Shown piece after piece: positions 1-11,067 of a DNA stretch of 64,000 nucleotides. The position numbers and the translations under genes were made by a program. The stretch is taken from assembly GCA_000827265.1 (NCBI GenBank), contig KN834775.1:518229-582228 (forward strand), read 5' to 3'. Source of the stretch: Collybiopsis luxurians FD-317 M1. Taxonomy: Eukaryota > Basidiomycota > Agaricomycetes > Agaricales > Omphalotaceae. Each line of letters begins with the position of its first letter. The stretch's first letter is position 1. The notes under the pieces are model-generated. The model saw only the letters and a list, made by a program, of their open reading frames with translations, made no database searches and was not told the DNA's origin.

Positions 1-167
1 GGGGTAACGAATGAGCCTGAGGGTGCGGCCTTAGCGGTAGCGGCTATACAAGCAGCGCTAATAGAAGGTTGCACAGGGTGAACGGTTGCAAGATGGATAC
101 GGCTGCTCCCATTACTAGGTGCAGGAGACGGTGCACGCTGCGAAGCAGAATCTTCAACTTGAGACAT
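1..167 (-). CDS. Partial open frame running off the left edge, unknown product
   Basis: An ATG at 167 on the minus strand opens a frame that stays open to the window edge (55 codons). The peptide is rich in Ala, Ser and Pro (starts MSQVEDSASQR) and low in complexity. It could be the first exon of a gene or the start of a retroelement protein, since decayed retrotransposon sequence lies just to its right. No domain is recognisable and the rest is outside the window. Confidence 0.3.
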   Translation of the reverse strand, partial: MSQVEDSASQRAPSPAPSNGSSRIHLATVHPVQPSISAACIAATAKAAPSGSFVT

Positions 168-229
168 GGCAAAAGGTTTCTAGAGTGAGACAGCACAGCA
201 ACAGTGGGTTTCAGGGCCCAATAACCTGT

Positions 230-1060
230 TGAATAAGTATTCGGTCGTTCAAGTTGGCTCAGGGGATCTGTAATAAACGGCAGAGACTCAGAGCCTGAAC
301 GAGATAGTTGAAGCGTCTGTATTACCTGTAATAAACGGCAGAGACTATTGTACTGTAAGTAAAGGTAAACGTAGGATAAATGTAGGTACTTGCCTCAGAG
401 CCTGAACGAGATAGTCGAAGCGTCTGAGGCGGCAGGGTAACCAGGTATGAATATATATATATACTGTGGGAAGTGAACGGAGCAAGTCGGAAAGTACTCA
501 GGTAGGTATATGTGTTTATGCGGTAACGTACTTGTGTCCATGTTTGTATAGGAATGAGTGTCTGTCGGGCGTAAGCATATAATTCAACACAGCCAAGGTG
601 GAGGTGGTGGGCCACCCAGTAGGGGGCCTCCAGATGGTGATGGTGGTGGCAGAAGTGCTGGTTCTTAAGACCCCGATAAAGGTAAGGGCAGTGGTTTGCA
701 AGGACATATAGGGCCTACCAGATATTGGTCAGAGGATCCTACCTTTGATCTGAAAGAAATATATGAGTACAATCCTACCCCACATAGTGAGGAGGAAGTG
801 CTCAAGGCTTCATTCTGAAGGTATGAACACTTGATTGAATTTTACCTATTTGGACTGCCAATGAACTTGTCATCAGCAGTGCAGAAAGCATTGCTGCAGT
901 CTGTACCAAAGCCAGGAAAGTACAGTGGTAGTACTGACTATAGTAAATTTGATGATTGGGCTGTAGAATTGATTCAGTGGTTAAATATCACTGATCAATG
1001 TGGACCACCTACACTACTTGTGGAGGATATGTGTTATCCTCTGTGGATGTGACCTGAACT
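230..1060 (+). mobile_element. Decayed LTR-retrotransposon remnant with gag-like fragments
   Basis: Two direct repeats (a 20-bp unit at 269 and 327; a 31-bp unit at 289 and 396) precede a Gly/Pro-rich stretch near 600-660. A frame at 831-1052 then contains KPGKYSGSTDYSKFDDW, a signature like the gag core of fungal Ty3/Gypsy elements. The coding frame is broken by stops (near 690 and 815) and ends without protease, reverse transcriptase or integrase. I read it as a truncated, inactive fragment. Boundaries are approximate because no intact LTR pair is visible. Confidence 0.55.
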
Positions 1061-1220
1061 AATACATTGGGGTCATTCCTAGAAGGAGAGGTTCAGAAGT
1101 GGTTCTGACAGGAGGTTCAATGCATACCTGATGGATTTGCAAAGAATCCTGACCTGTTGGCATACCGATGGACATTCATGCAAGTAATGAATGGCCTTTA
1201 ACAGCAGTTTGTCCATGATG

Positions 1221-1401
1221 TTTTTAAAAAATGCACCTTAGTGATCATGTTTATCTACAAACAAACTATCAATTCATTGCTCCATCCAAGCTCCATCAAT
1301 GCCAGAACAACTGTACATTTGACGGCATTCTTGTGGAGCAATGAATTAGTGGTTTGTTTTTCAGTAGGTAAACACAATCATTAAGGCTCATTTTTGAAAA
1401 C
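1221..1401. repeat. Imperfect inverted repeat (foldback or MITE-like)
   Basis: The left arm at about 1221-1284 pairs with the right arm at 1334-1401. Both end at the loop with the complementary words ATTCATTGCTCCA and TGGAGCAATGAAT, and most of the roughly 65 positions match apart from a few substitutions and a 2-nt gap. The loop is about 50 bp. There is no coding potential. It may be a foldback or MITE-like element or a palindromised repeat fragment; target-site duplications were not identified. Confidence 0.6.
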
Positions 1402-1627
1402 AATTATAAGTGCATGGAATGTAAAGGAATGCTGAGTTTTTGTGGTGGTGAAATCTGTGCCTGATCCTTAACAGGCAATTTTATATTAACAGTGTAATAT
1501 TGATGACACAAAGTAATATATTGAAGCTGTGATCATAATTAAATTACAAACCATTTCAAGTTTTGACTAAGGAGAGGCTGGGAGGCAGCGGCATTTGAGT
1601 CACCAGATACTCAGAGTCATAGGCACT

Positions 1628-1824
1628 GGGCACTAGTAGCCGCCATGCGGCAGCGTTGGCCCACTACCAACGGCAGGGCATCAAGTGACCCCACACACGT
1701 CGTTCATGATCAGCATGTATTGCGGAACACAGCACTAGTTTGGCACTAGTCAAGGCACTGCATAGCTGTTAGCCCTACTTGACGCATAGTGGGCCAACGC
1801 TAACGCGTGGCAGGACTCGTGCCC
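1628..1824. repeat. Second inverted-repeat element with about 38-bp arms
   Basis: The left arm 1628-1665 and right arm 1788-1824 are inverted copies. The inner 14 bp are perfect (AGCGTTGGCCCACT against AGTGGGCCAACGCT) and both arms begin or end with GGGCAC/GTGCCC. The interior of about 120 bp has no open frame and carries repeats of CACTAG. The surrounding DNA to 2470 shows no gene. Probably a non-autonomous element remnant. Confidence 0.55.
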
Positions 1825-2472
1825 TTTTTCGGTGATTGGGACAAATTACCTCACGGATCCTGGATCATCAATCATCAGTGTAATGAAAGCTAACTAAAAT
1901 TGTATAAATTGCAAAAATTAGATCAATTCAAAATTGCCTGCCTTGGATCAGGCACAGAATCGTCAGAGCAGAAACTCGGCATTCCATTCCATTCCATGCA
2001 CTCGTAATAGCAAGCACAGCACTTACAGAATTCTGTGCCCCTTCGGAATCTGGGCCACTGTTTATTTGTATTTGAATAATGATGCCCTGGCAACAGCCGC
2101 CGGCACCTTTTCCTCAATACCTCACTCAGTGCCAGCCTTCATATCCTTACAGGCTTGCAGCCAGGACCAGTATATACCAAATTTTAATTGTTTCGTATCC
2201 ATACAACTTAAGGATGGCAGAGTACCCCGGTCACCGGATCAACGTGCTGGAGCTGTGTCATAGTAAAGTCACACCATATAAATACAAATAAGTAGCGGCA
2301 TGGATTCCGAAGCACAGAATTACGCAAATGACTGGAATATCATTCCCGATTCAGATAGTTTGACTTATTGCAGTGTTTGATTCCTGACACCCAACATTAT
2401 GGCTGTGACAGCAACCGGGTTGATATTACCAGAGCAGATGAATCAGTGGTCATGGGATCTTTGATGGTAGCT

Positions 2473-2480
2473 GTATATAA
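2473..2480 (+). promoter_or_regulatory. TATA box of the NACHT-ankyrin gene
   Basis: GTATATAA lies 43 bp upstream of the chosen ATG at 2523. This is the spacing expected for a TATA element with a short leader, and it supports that start. Confidence 0.45.
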
Positions 2481-2522
2481 GGACTCCCAAGCTTTTACTG
2501 CTGCTTCCATGATCTACCCATC

Positions 2523-5500
2523 ATGAGTAATTTACAGCGCATACAGTAAGTCAATTATGTGCATGTTAGCCTATACACCTGTATTGATTGTGTACCGCTC
2601 TACAGAACCTTAAATATGTCACTGACAAATGGAAAGTAAGATACAGTATCTTTGTTGTGTCCATATGAGAAGACTTAGAACTCATGGGATGTGATTAGTG
2701 CATTTCAAGGTGCCTCCCAATTCATCATAGGGCATGCAACCTTTATTACTGTTTGTAAGTCATGCATTTCATTCATTATGGCCTGTACTCAGGGGCCTGT
2801 GGCTGTTGACAGCGAAAGATATAAAAGAAGAGATTCAAAAATGGCTAGATGCTCCCAATTGCAACATAAACTTTCGAAATGCAAATGATAAGAGAACTAG
2901 GGGTACTTGTCAATGGATTCTGACTCACCCTCAATATCTCAAGTGGAAGCAAGGTCAAGATATACTTTGGATTCAGGGTAAAGGTATGGGCAAATGCATG
3001 ACATAATACAATAAGATGTTGCTGACAACCTATTGAAGCTGGATCAGGCAAAACCATTTTGCTGTAAGTTTTACAATTGTAAATTTTAAATTATTGAAAA
3101 GTAAAACTATGTCATGGTAGCACTACTATTATTAGAGACCTTCAGCAAGACACCTCTCAAAATGTCTGGTATCACTATTTTGATTCACGTGATAATACGG
3201 GCCAAAAATCCTCATTCCGGGGATTCCTGTTATCTCTTTTGCTTTGGGTTGGCACAAATAGCACCGGCATTCATCCTGCATTAAAACAGTTATTTGATAA
3301 ATGTGGTGGCCAACACCCCACTAGATCTTCACCTGTTGTAGAAGATTTAGTCATAGTATTGATGGAAATTCTTAAGGCTATCAATAGGGGCTATATTGTA
3401 CTGGATGCCATGGATGAATGTAGGGAACCTCTAAAGGTTGTGAAGTGGTTGAAAAATCTACCCAAGCAGTTTTGCATTCTTTTTACAAGCCGCCACAGCC
3501 CATTGGGAGATTTGAGGGAATGTCTTACAGTTTCATTAAGCAGTGGGAATTATGAAGTTGACAAGGATATTGAATTATATCTAGAGGAAGAAATTGAACA
3601 ATATAGCTTTGAAGGAGGCTTAAGAGTTGAGGTCATAAACAATTTGAAGAGAAGGGCACAGGGACAGTAAGCTGTAAAACAAGGTATTTGATCCATCTGA
3701 TACTTATGCTCACAGATTCCGCTGGGTGGACTGTCAACTGAAAGCACTTGGGGATTGCGGTGGAATGGCTGCGGTTATCCGTAGAGCTTTGGAAGATTTA
3801 CCTGAGGACTTGGAACAAACTTATCATCAAGCAATGGAGCGGACCTTCAAGAAAAAAACCAAAGAATATGCACACCATATTCTCTTGTGGCTTCTATGTT
3901 CATTTGAGCCTGTGACACTTAAAATGGTTGCAGAAATCCTGACTATAAATTTGAAGGATAGCAGTGTGGACAAGGCAAATGGAATGAATGTCCAAATTCA
4001 TGCAATTATTGATTCTACACTGGTGATAGTTGATATGGATTCAAATGTGGAACTGGCCCATCCATCTGTGAAGGAATTTATGATTACTCAGTACAGCTTA
4101 TCTCACACCGCTGGATTATTCCCAATTAATGAGTTATTGGCACATGAGAAGATTGCCCAAACATGCATAATATATTTAATGGAAGTGATGTCCATGGAAA
4201 GAAACAGGTCAAGAACTTCATGGACCTATTCATTGGAACAATATGCCGTAACCTGCTGGACAAAGCATGCCAGATATGTTGAGGAACAGGATAATCAGAG
4301 TCACCTCCACCATAAAATAGTGGAATTTGCTACAATTGGAATGCCATCTTTCCAAGAATGGGCAAAAGTACATACAATTGCTCATTGGGTAGATTGGAAG
4401 AGCTGGAAAAATGCAAACCCAATTTTCTATCTAATATGGGAAGGATTGCTGACAGCAAGCCATGAGTTACTTGAATTTTACAATGAGAGTGATTTAATGG
4501 GAACACTCTATGCTGCATCAGGACATGGGTATACAGAAACTGTTCAGAAATTACTTCACCATAATGTTGATGTCAATGCTCAAGGTGGCCTATATGGCAA
4601 TGCACTTCAGGCTGCTGCAGTTCATGGAAATAAGACAATGATAAATCTTCTACTTGAGAAAGGAGCAAATGTCAATGCTCAGGGTGGCTTTTATGGCAAT
4701 GCCCTTCAGGGGGCTACAGCCAATGGAAATAAGGCCATTGTAAATCTCTTACTTGAAAAAGGAGCCAGTGTCAATGCTCAAGGTGGCAGATATGGAAATG
4801 CTCTTCAGGCTGCTGCAGTTAATGGAAATAAGGCAATTATAAATCTTTTACTTAAGAAAGGAGCTGATGTCAATGTTCATGGCAAATATGACATTAACTT
4901 CCCTAATTGGTTGACTATAATTGTAGTGATTTTGGCCATTGTGGCACGTATTTCATTTGGAAAAGGAGTCAATGATCTGGGTCACAAATATGGCAATGTC
5001 CTCCAGGTTACTGCAGTCAACAGCAGTGAGGCAGTTACAGATCTGTTATTTGAGACAGAAGACAATGATATAATTCAAAAAATTTTACTTGAGATGAATT
5101 ATAATGACAGGGCTCAATTTCATGCTGCATTATACAAAGGAATTGCGGAAACAGTGGATCTTTTTCGTGAGAACTTAGCTGATGTCAATAAGGACATATT
5201 GCTTCATATCGCTGCACTCAGTGGAAATGAAATACTTTTGAAACTTGTCCTTGAAGAGGCTGATGTCAATGCTCAGGTTGGCATTTTTGGTAATGCCCTT
5301 CAGACTGCTGCCTTTCAAGAAAATGAGGCAATTGTGAATCTTTTACTTGAGAAAGGAGCTAATGTCAATGCCCAGGGTGGCATTTTTGGTAATGCCCTTC
5401 AGACTGCTGTCAAATTTCAAAAAAATGAGGCAATTGTAAATCTTTTACTCAAGAAAGGAGCTGATGTCAATGCTTGGGGTGGCTGGTATGGTAATGCCCT

Positions 5501-8060
5501 TCAGGCTGCTATAGATGAAGAAAATGAGGCAATCGTAAATCTGCTACTTGAAAAAGGAGCTAATGTCAATGCTCAAGGTCGCTGGTATAACAATGCCCTT
5601 CAGGCTGCTGGAGCCAAACAAAATAAAGCAATTGTATATCTTTTGATTGAGAAAGGAGCTTATCTCAATGCTCCTGTTTTTGGCAATGATTTTGTCCGGG
5701 TTACTACAGTTATGGACATTTTGTTCATTGTTATAGTTATTTTAATTGCAAGAAAAGAAGTCAATTTCAGTATTAAACTTGAGAATTATGGCAATGCCCT
5801 TCAGGCTGCTGCAGCCAATGGACATAAGGCCATTGTGAAACTCCTACTTGAAAAAGGAGCCAATGTCAATGCTCTAGGTGGTGAATATGGCAATGCCCTT
5901 CAGGCTGCTGCAGCCAATAAACATGAGGCCATCGTGAATATCCTACTCAAAAAAGGAGCCAATATTAATGCCTTGGGTGGAAAATATGGAAATGCCCTTC
6001 AGGCTGCTGCAATTATGAGAAATGAGCCCATTGTGAAGCTTTTACTTGAGAAAGGAGCTAATGTCAATGCTCAGGGTGGTCAATATGGAAATGCCCTGCA
6101 GGCTGCTGCAATCATGAAAAATGAGGCCATTGTGAAGCTTTTACTTGGGAAAGGAGCTAATGTCAATGCTCAGGGTGGTCAATATGGAAATGCCCTGCAG
6201 GCTGCTGCAATCATGAAAAATGAGGCCATTGTGAAGCTTTTACTTGAGAAAGGAGCTAATGTCAATGCTCAGGGTGGCCAGTATGGCAATACCCTGCAGG
6301 CTGCGGCAATTATGGGCAATGAGGTAATTGTGAACCTTTTACTTGAGAAAGGAGCCAATGTCAATGCCCAGGGTGGTTTGTATCACAATGCCCTTCAGGC
6401 TGTTGCAGTTCAAGGAAATGAGGCAATTGTGAATCTTTTGCTTGAGCAAGGAGCCAATGTCAATGCTCAGGGTGGCTTTTATGGAAGTGCCCTTCAGGCT
6501 GCTGCAGCCAATGAAAATGAGGTCATTGTGAATTTCTTACTTGAGAAAGGAGCTGATATCAATGATCAGGGTGGCAAACATGGCAATGCCCATTGGGTTG
6601 CAATGCTTTTAGTAATGTTGGTCACTGCGGGTTTTTTACTTAAGCAAGGAACTGATGTTACTGCTCATGGTGGCTCCTATTATGGCTATGCCCTTCAGGC
6701 TACTGCAGCTGCATTGCATTTTGCCATTGCCCAATTTTGGAATCAGAAACAACAAATCCATGTCACCCAGCTTAGCAACTCTTTTGCCCTTGAATACACT
6801 GCTACACCTGCAGATGATAAGGCATTTCTGGCTCTTTTACTTGAAAAAAGAGCTGATGCCAGTGCTCAGGGTGTTAAATATGGCAATGCCCTTTATGTTC
6901 TTATAGTAATAATAACTTTGATCATCGGAGACCTTTTATTCCAAAAAACAGCCAATCTCAATGCTCAGGGTAGATTTTATACCCTCCAGGCTGCTATATT
7001 TGTAGTACATTTGGCCAATGTCTTTCTTTTACTTCAGAAAGAAGCTAATGTCAATGCTCAGCATGGGATTTATGGCAATGCCTTTCTGGCTGCTGTAGCA
7101 AAAGGAAACAAGGCAATTGTGAATCTTTTACTTGACAAAGGAGCTGATGTCAATGCACAGGGTGGTTTTTATCACAATGCCCTTCAGACTGCTGTAGTTC
7201 AAGGAAATGAGGCAATTGTGAATCTTTTACTTAAGAAAGGAGCTGATGTCAATGCCCAGGGTGGCTTGTATTGCACTGCCCTTCAGGCTGCCATAGTCCA
7301 AGGAAATGTGGCAATTGTGAATCTTCTACTTAAAAAAGGAGCTGATGTCAATGCCCAAGGTGGCTTGTATCACAATGCCCTTCAGGCTGCCGTAGCCAAA
7401 GGGAATAAGGCATTTGTGAATCTTTTACTTAAAAAAGGAGCTGATGTCCATGCTCAGACTCAGAATAATAAATACCGCAATGCCCTTCAGGCTGCTATAG
7501 TTGTAACAAATTTGTCCATGATGAATCTTTACAATGCGACCACAGCTGATATCAATAATTATACTGAATACCATGGAATCTTCTTTGCTATGGGTTTAGC
7601 AAATTGGGCCATTATGAGTCATTTACTTCAAGGGAATGGATTTGATTTTGATGTTCAAAATGACAGAAAAAACAATGCCCTTTGGGCTGCTATAGATGAG
7701 GAAATTACAGATCAGCTTCTTGAGAAAGGAGCTGATCCTGATATTGATGCTCACAGCAGTAAATATAGCAATATCCTTCAGGCTGCTGTAGATGGAGGTG
7801 AAAAAATTGTGAATATTTTACTTCAGCACGGAACTGGTGTCAATGCTCAGGCTGGGAATTATGGCAATGCACTTCCGACTGCCGTAATTAAAGGAAATTC
7901 AGGCATTGTAAATCCCCTATTTGAGAAAGGCATGAATGTCTCAGGGTGGCACATATGGCAACGTCTTACTATGTACTTTTCTCGATTCCTCCATAAATAT
8001 GCATGGTCCACCTTACTTATCGATGCATTTGTGAACCTCATTAACATGGTTGGGTGGTAA
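2523..8060 (+). CDS. NACHT-ankyrin repeat protein (NLR-like STAND receptor)
   Basis: Predicted exons: 2523-2545, 2606-2635, 2699-2754, 2813-2983, 3039-3063, 3121-3666 and 3716-8060. All phases match, giving about 1731 aa. A short leader (FQGASQFIIGHATF, aa 19-32) is followed by a NACHT-type NTPase: Walker A GKAGSGKT at aa 92-99, assembled across an intron, and Walker B IVLDAMDE at aa 194-201, then the FRWVDCQL segment typical of fungal NACHT proteins. From about aa 540 to near the end runs a long ankyrin array, about thirty 33-residue units including degenerate ones, of type GNALQAAA...IVNLLLEKGANVNAQGG. NLR-like proteins of this architecture sense ligands through the repeats and oligomerise through NACHT; in fungi some control heterokaryon incompatibility. 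No named effector domain is seen at the N terminus. The last about 40 residues lose the repeat pattern. Confidence 0.85.
5990..6350 (+). repeat. Near-identical 99-bp tandem units inside the ankyrin array
   Basis: Successive ankyrin-coding units here match at the DNA level almost base for base. For example, the units starting near 6066 and 6165 share GGTCAATATGGAAATGCCC and differ at about one or two positions over 99 bp. Such identity indicates recent duplication or gene conversion rather than protein-level constraint alone. Confidence 0.8.
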
Positions 8061-8524
8061 GTCAGACACCTCTTCTCAATGAACACTCTAATTCAAAGTT
8101 TCTTGTACAGGAAGATATGTTTATTTAAATTTGGTCCTTTCTATCGCCATTCTTATGCCGTAAGTTTCCGTGTCTAAGTCATGGCTTCAGGGTTTATTGA
8201 CTTTTGCTCAACAAAGATCTACAGTACTTCAGCGGGTCTGGCAATCATAATATACCTACTCTTCAGACCGGACTTGGCATTTCTTAACTGGAGGCTCGAA
8301 AAGGCACAACGGGAAAGGAAGAAGAAAGATTAATTCAGATATGTTCTGTGATGTTTCCTTGCGTTTGAGGGCAGCGTGTATCAAGTAAATCTGCAAAGAT
8401 AGATAGGTACATGTCTACTGACTGAATTATATTTGTTAAAGTTAAATAGGTAAATATATTAATGATACAGTGTACATCACATTTTGACACCGGCAATGAC
8501 ACCCAGCATTGCCAGCTAAATTAT
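8061..8524. other. Intergenic region between convergent genes
   Basis: This 464-bp stretch separates the 3' ends of the NACHT-ankyrin gene (+) and the GH27 gene (-). It is AT-rich and I see no gene, RNA or repeat in it. Confidence 0.6.
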
Positions 8525-10540
8525 TTACACACCAACATCCCTCCTCCATTTCGTCATCGACCGCACAGGAGTCATCGACACCAACCAACTCTCCCCCTCC
8601 GCCAAACTAGCACTCAGCCCACTCATTTCTATACCCACATTCTCCCCCTTCCAAACATCCCGAATGCGATACGCACCCTTGATCCCCAAATCGCTCCACG
8701 ACACCGACACGTCCTGCGCTCCAGCCGCACTGGAGTTGAACCCGCCCTGGCCTTGATCGGGGCCATAGTTGGCTAACAGGACCACGACCTTGCCGGCGAT
8801 ATCAGGACCTGCAATCCACGCTTGTAGTTGTTGAGCGTGTCCGAGTCCGGTTCCTGGGTTTCGAGGTCGCATAGGGTAATTGGACGCGAATTCAGCGACA
8901 GAGAGAGCATTCAAGTTTGTCAATATCTTAATTCCCGTCGCTGTAGAGTACAGCACCTCGTATCAGCACAATTCTAAACTGATCAAAGGGGAGGAGAGAC
9001 ACACCATCCAACTTTGTCAAATCGTTCCCGAGCATCAAGTTCGACGCCGCACATATCCAGTGATTCATAATCGTATACCTCTGGGCCTTGCTTAACCTCG
9101 CCTCTCCCTTCTCCCCAATAAACGCACTCCCCACATATAAATTATCCATATCGGGATACAAATTCAACCTCTCGTCCTTGCCCGTGTGCATCACAATGTA
9201 CTGCCGATAATTGTCGATGGCCCTCTGCACGGTCGCCCACGCCGCCAGTGTCGAGTTCGAATTGCTCTCGTTAATGTCTTGGTCTGTCCGGAAGGAATCG
9301 GCGTTCTTGGACCAGATGCGGAAATGTTTTTCGTCTCGCGCGAGTTTCCAGCTGATGTCGAGACGCATTGGGCGACCGGCGTTTTGGATCGCGCGGTGGT
9401 ATGCGATCACGTCGTCGCTTGCATTGGGCGGTAACCTATATGCCGAGTGCGTTCATCCTTTAGCTACCGCGTCCTACAAATCCATCTAAGGCTTTTACTT
9501 ACTTTACACCATTATCAGGTGAGCCGGGAGTGATAAAATCTAACTTGATAAAGTCTACACCCCTGCGAAAGCAAAGCAAATCCCCACACGAGATTCAGTT
9601 CAGCATCGACACTAATTTAGTTTCGGAACTTACCAATCTGCGAATTGATTCACAACCGAATTATGCCACTGCTGTACGCCATCCATAGTATGGTTCCAAT
9701 TACACCGAGCTAGACCATTATCCCCGGTGCATATCTCCCCGATGGTGATATTCGTACCGACGATGGTCTTCTTTCGATCTGCGCGAAAGCCGCCTGGGAC
9801 GACGTATACGCCTAGATGTAGGCCTACAGATACGACAGGACAGAGGGAAGGACAAAGGGGAAGAATCCGTCAGCCATCGTCGGAGAACGGCAAGTCCTCT
9901 GTTTCCTTACCTCGAGAATGTAAATGATCCGCCAATTCCGTCAAATTGAACAGCTTCGAATCGGGTATGACCCGTCCATGTTTGTCTCCAGACCACGGCA
10001 TGGACCACCCAGAGTCGAGGCTGCAGTAGGTATACCCGTACCCTCCGAGTGTCGAAGCTAGATGGTCGCATTGTCGAATGACGTTTTCCCTGTGCGAGTT
10101 GAATTCGTTAGTAGGAGATAGAGTGGGTGTATGGGTCGAATCCAGGTCGAATGGAATGGATTGAGAGGAATGAAAGACAAGACTCGACTTCAAATAGACA
10201 AACGCATGTGGCTAGTAACGATAGCATGGACGAATACTCACTGATTGAAATGAAAATCAGGATGCACTCTTGGATTAGCTTGTAGTCCAAACGAATTCCA
10301 TCCCCTAGCCGGAACATCGAACCCATTCGACGTTGTCCCAATACTCAGCGAATAAAGCGGAGGAGGTGTAGGAGGTGGAATCGGCGGAAGAGATGGGACA
10401 GGAAAAGGAGGGATGACAGGAATAGGAAAAGCAGGAGTGGGTAAAGGTGGAAGAGGCGGAAGAGAAGGGAAAGGTGGAAGAATACCTCCTGATCCTAAGG
10501 AAAATGGAGCCTGGAAGACGCTTGGAAGGAAAGGCGGCAT
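8525..10540 (-). CDS. GH27 alpha-galactosidase-like glycoside hydrolase
   Basis: Predicted exons (minus): 10540-10242, 10089-9911, 9811-9634, 9562-9503, 9435-9005 and 8940-8525; 520 aa, all phases consistent. Family GH27 marks: ARGWNSFGLQ near the barrel start, GYGYTYCSLDSGW, and the strand with the nucleophile Asp in FIKLDFITPG. Further on come the acid/base region SFRTDQDI and YPDMDNL, then a C-terminal beta-sandwich region with ANYGPDQG. The enzyme should cleave terminal alpha-galactosyl (or related) residues with retention. Odd: the predicted N terminus is a Pro/Phe-rich stretch of about 65 residues (PPFPSLPPLP type) with no clear signal peptide. The true start may lie in a missed exon, although a TATA element at 10612 fits this ATG. 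Confidence 0.82.
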
Positions 10541-10610
10541 CGGGATTCGAGGGTACGACGGGATACGGGGTAACGGTCACTCTACTCCGGTACTCTAGAG
10601 GTTAAATGAT

Positions 10611-10619
10611 CTATATAGT
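10611..10619 (-). promoter_or_regulatory. TATA element upstream of the GH27 gene
   Basis: CTATATAG, a self-complementary TATA word, lies about 72 bp upstream of the minus-strand ATG at 10540. It is consistent with a short 5' leader. Confidence 0.3.
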
Positions 10620-11067
10620 TGGCTAGCTGGGCCCTGGCAGGCAAGCTGACAATGGTAGTCAGGGACAGCGTATACTCTCTAGATGAAGCAAGGTGCCCAA
10701 GTATAGAAGGACTTGGTAGAAGCCTAGAAGGACAGCAAAGCGAAGCGAAAAAGGGAGTGAATCAAAGAGCGGCGGGAGAGTCTATGTGTCTAAAGGCACA
10801 CTGAGCACACTGCCATGATGACGGTAATAATGATAACCCAGATTGGATAAGGGCGCCCAGAATCAAATGTGGGGTATATCACACGTGCTTGCGTCTGGCG
10901 CTAATTTTCTAATTCCCGACAGCAGCCAGAAGCAAGGCAGGCTTCTCTGTATAGTACATATACCAAATAGTTTATACTATCACAATAGATCAAATATCGA
11001 GCCTTTCACCTCGATTCGTTCGACTGGCCGACAGCATCTCCCCTCCCCATCTTTTTAGAATGTCGAT
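10620..11067. other. Intergenic region
   Basis: About 450 bp between the GH27 promoter and the 3' end of the aminotransferase. No gene, RNA or strong repeat is apparent. Confidence 0.5.

Noticed and set aside
6655..6906. 83-codon frame inside the NACHT-ankyrin gene
   Set aside because: It is a shadow frame over the ankyrin repeats and has no domain of its own.
4560..7500. CRISPR-like regular repeats
   Set aside because: The repeats are contiguous 99-bp protein-coding ankyrin units without spacers, in a eukaryotic gene.
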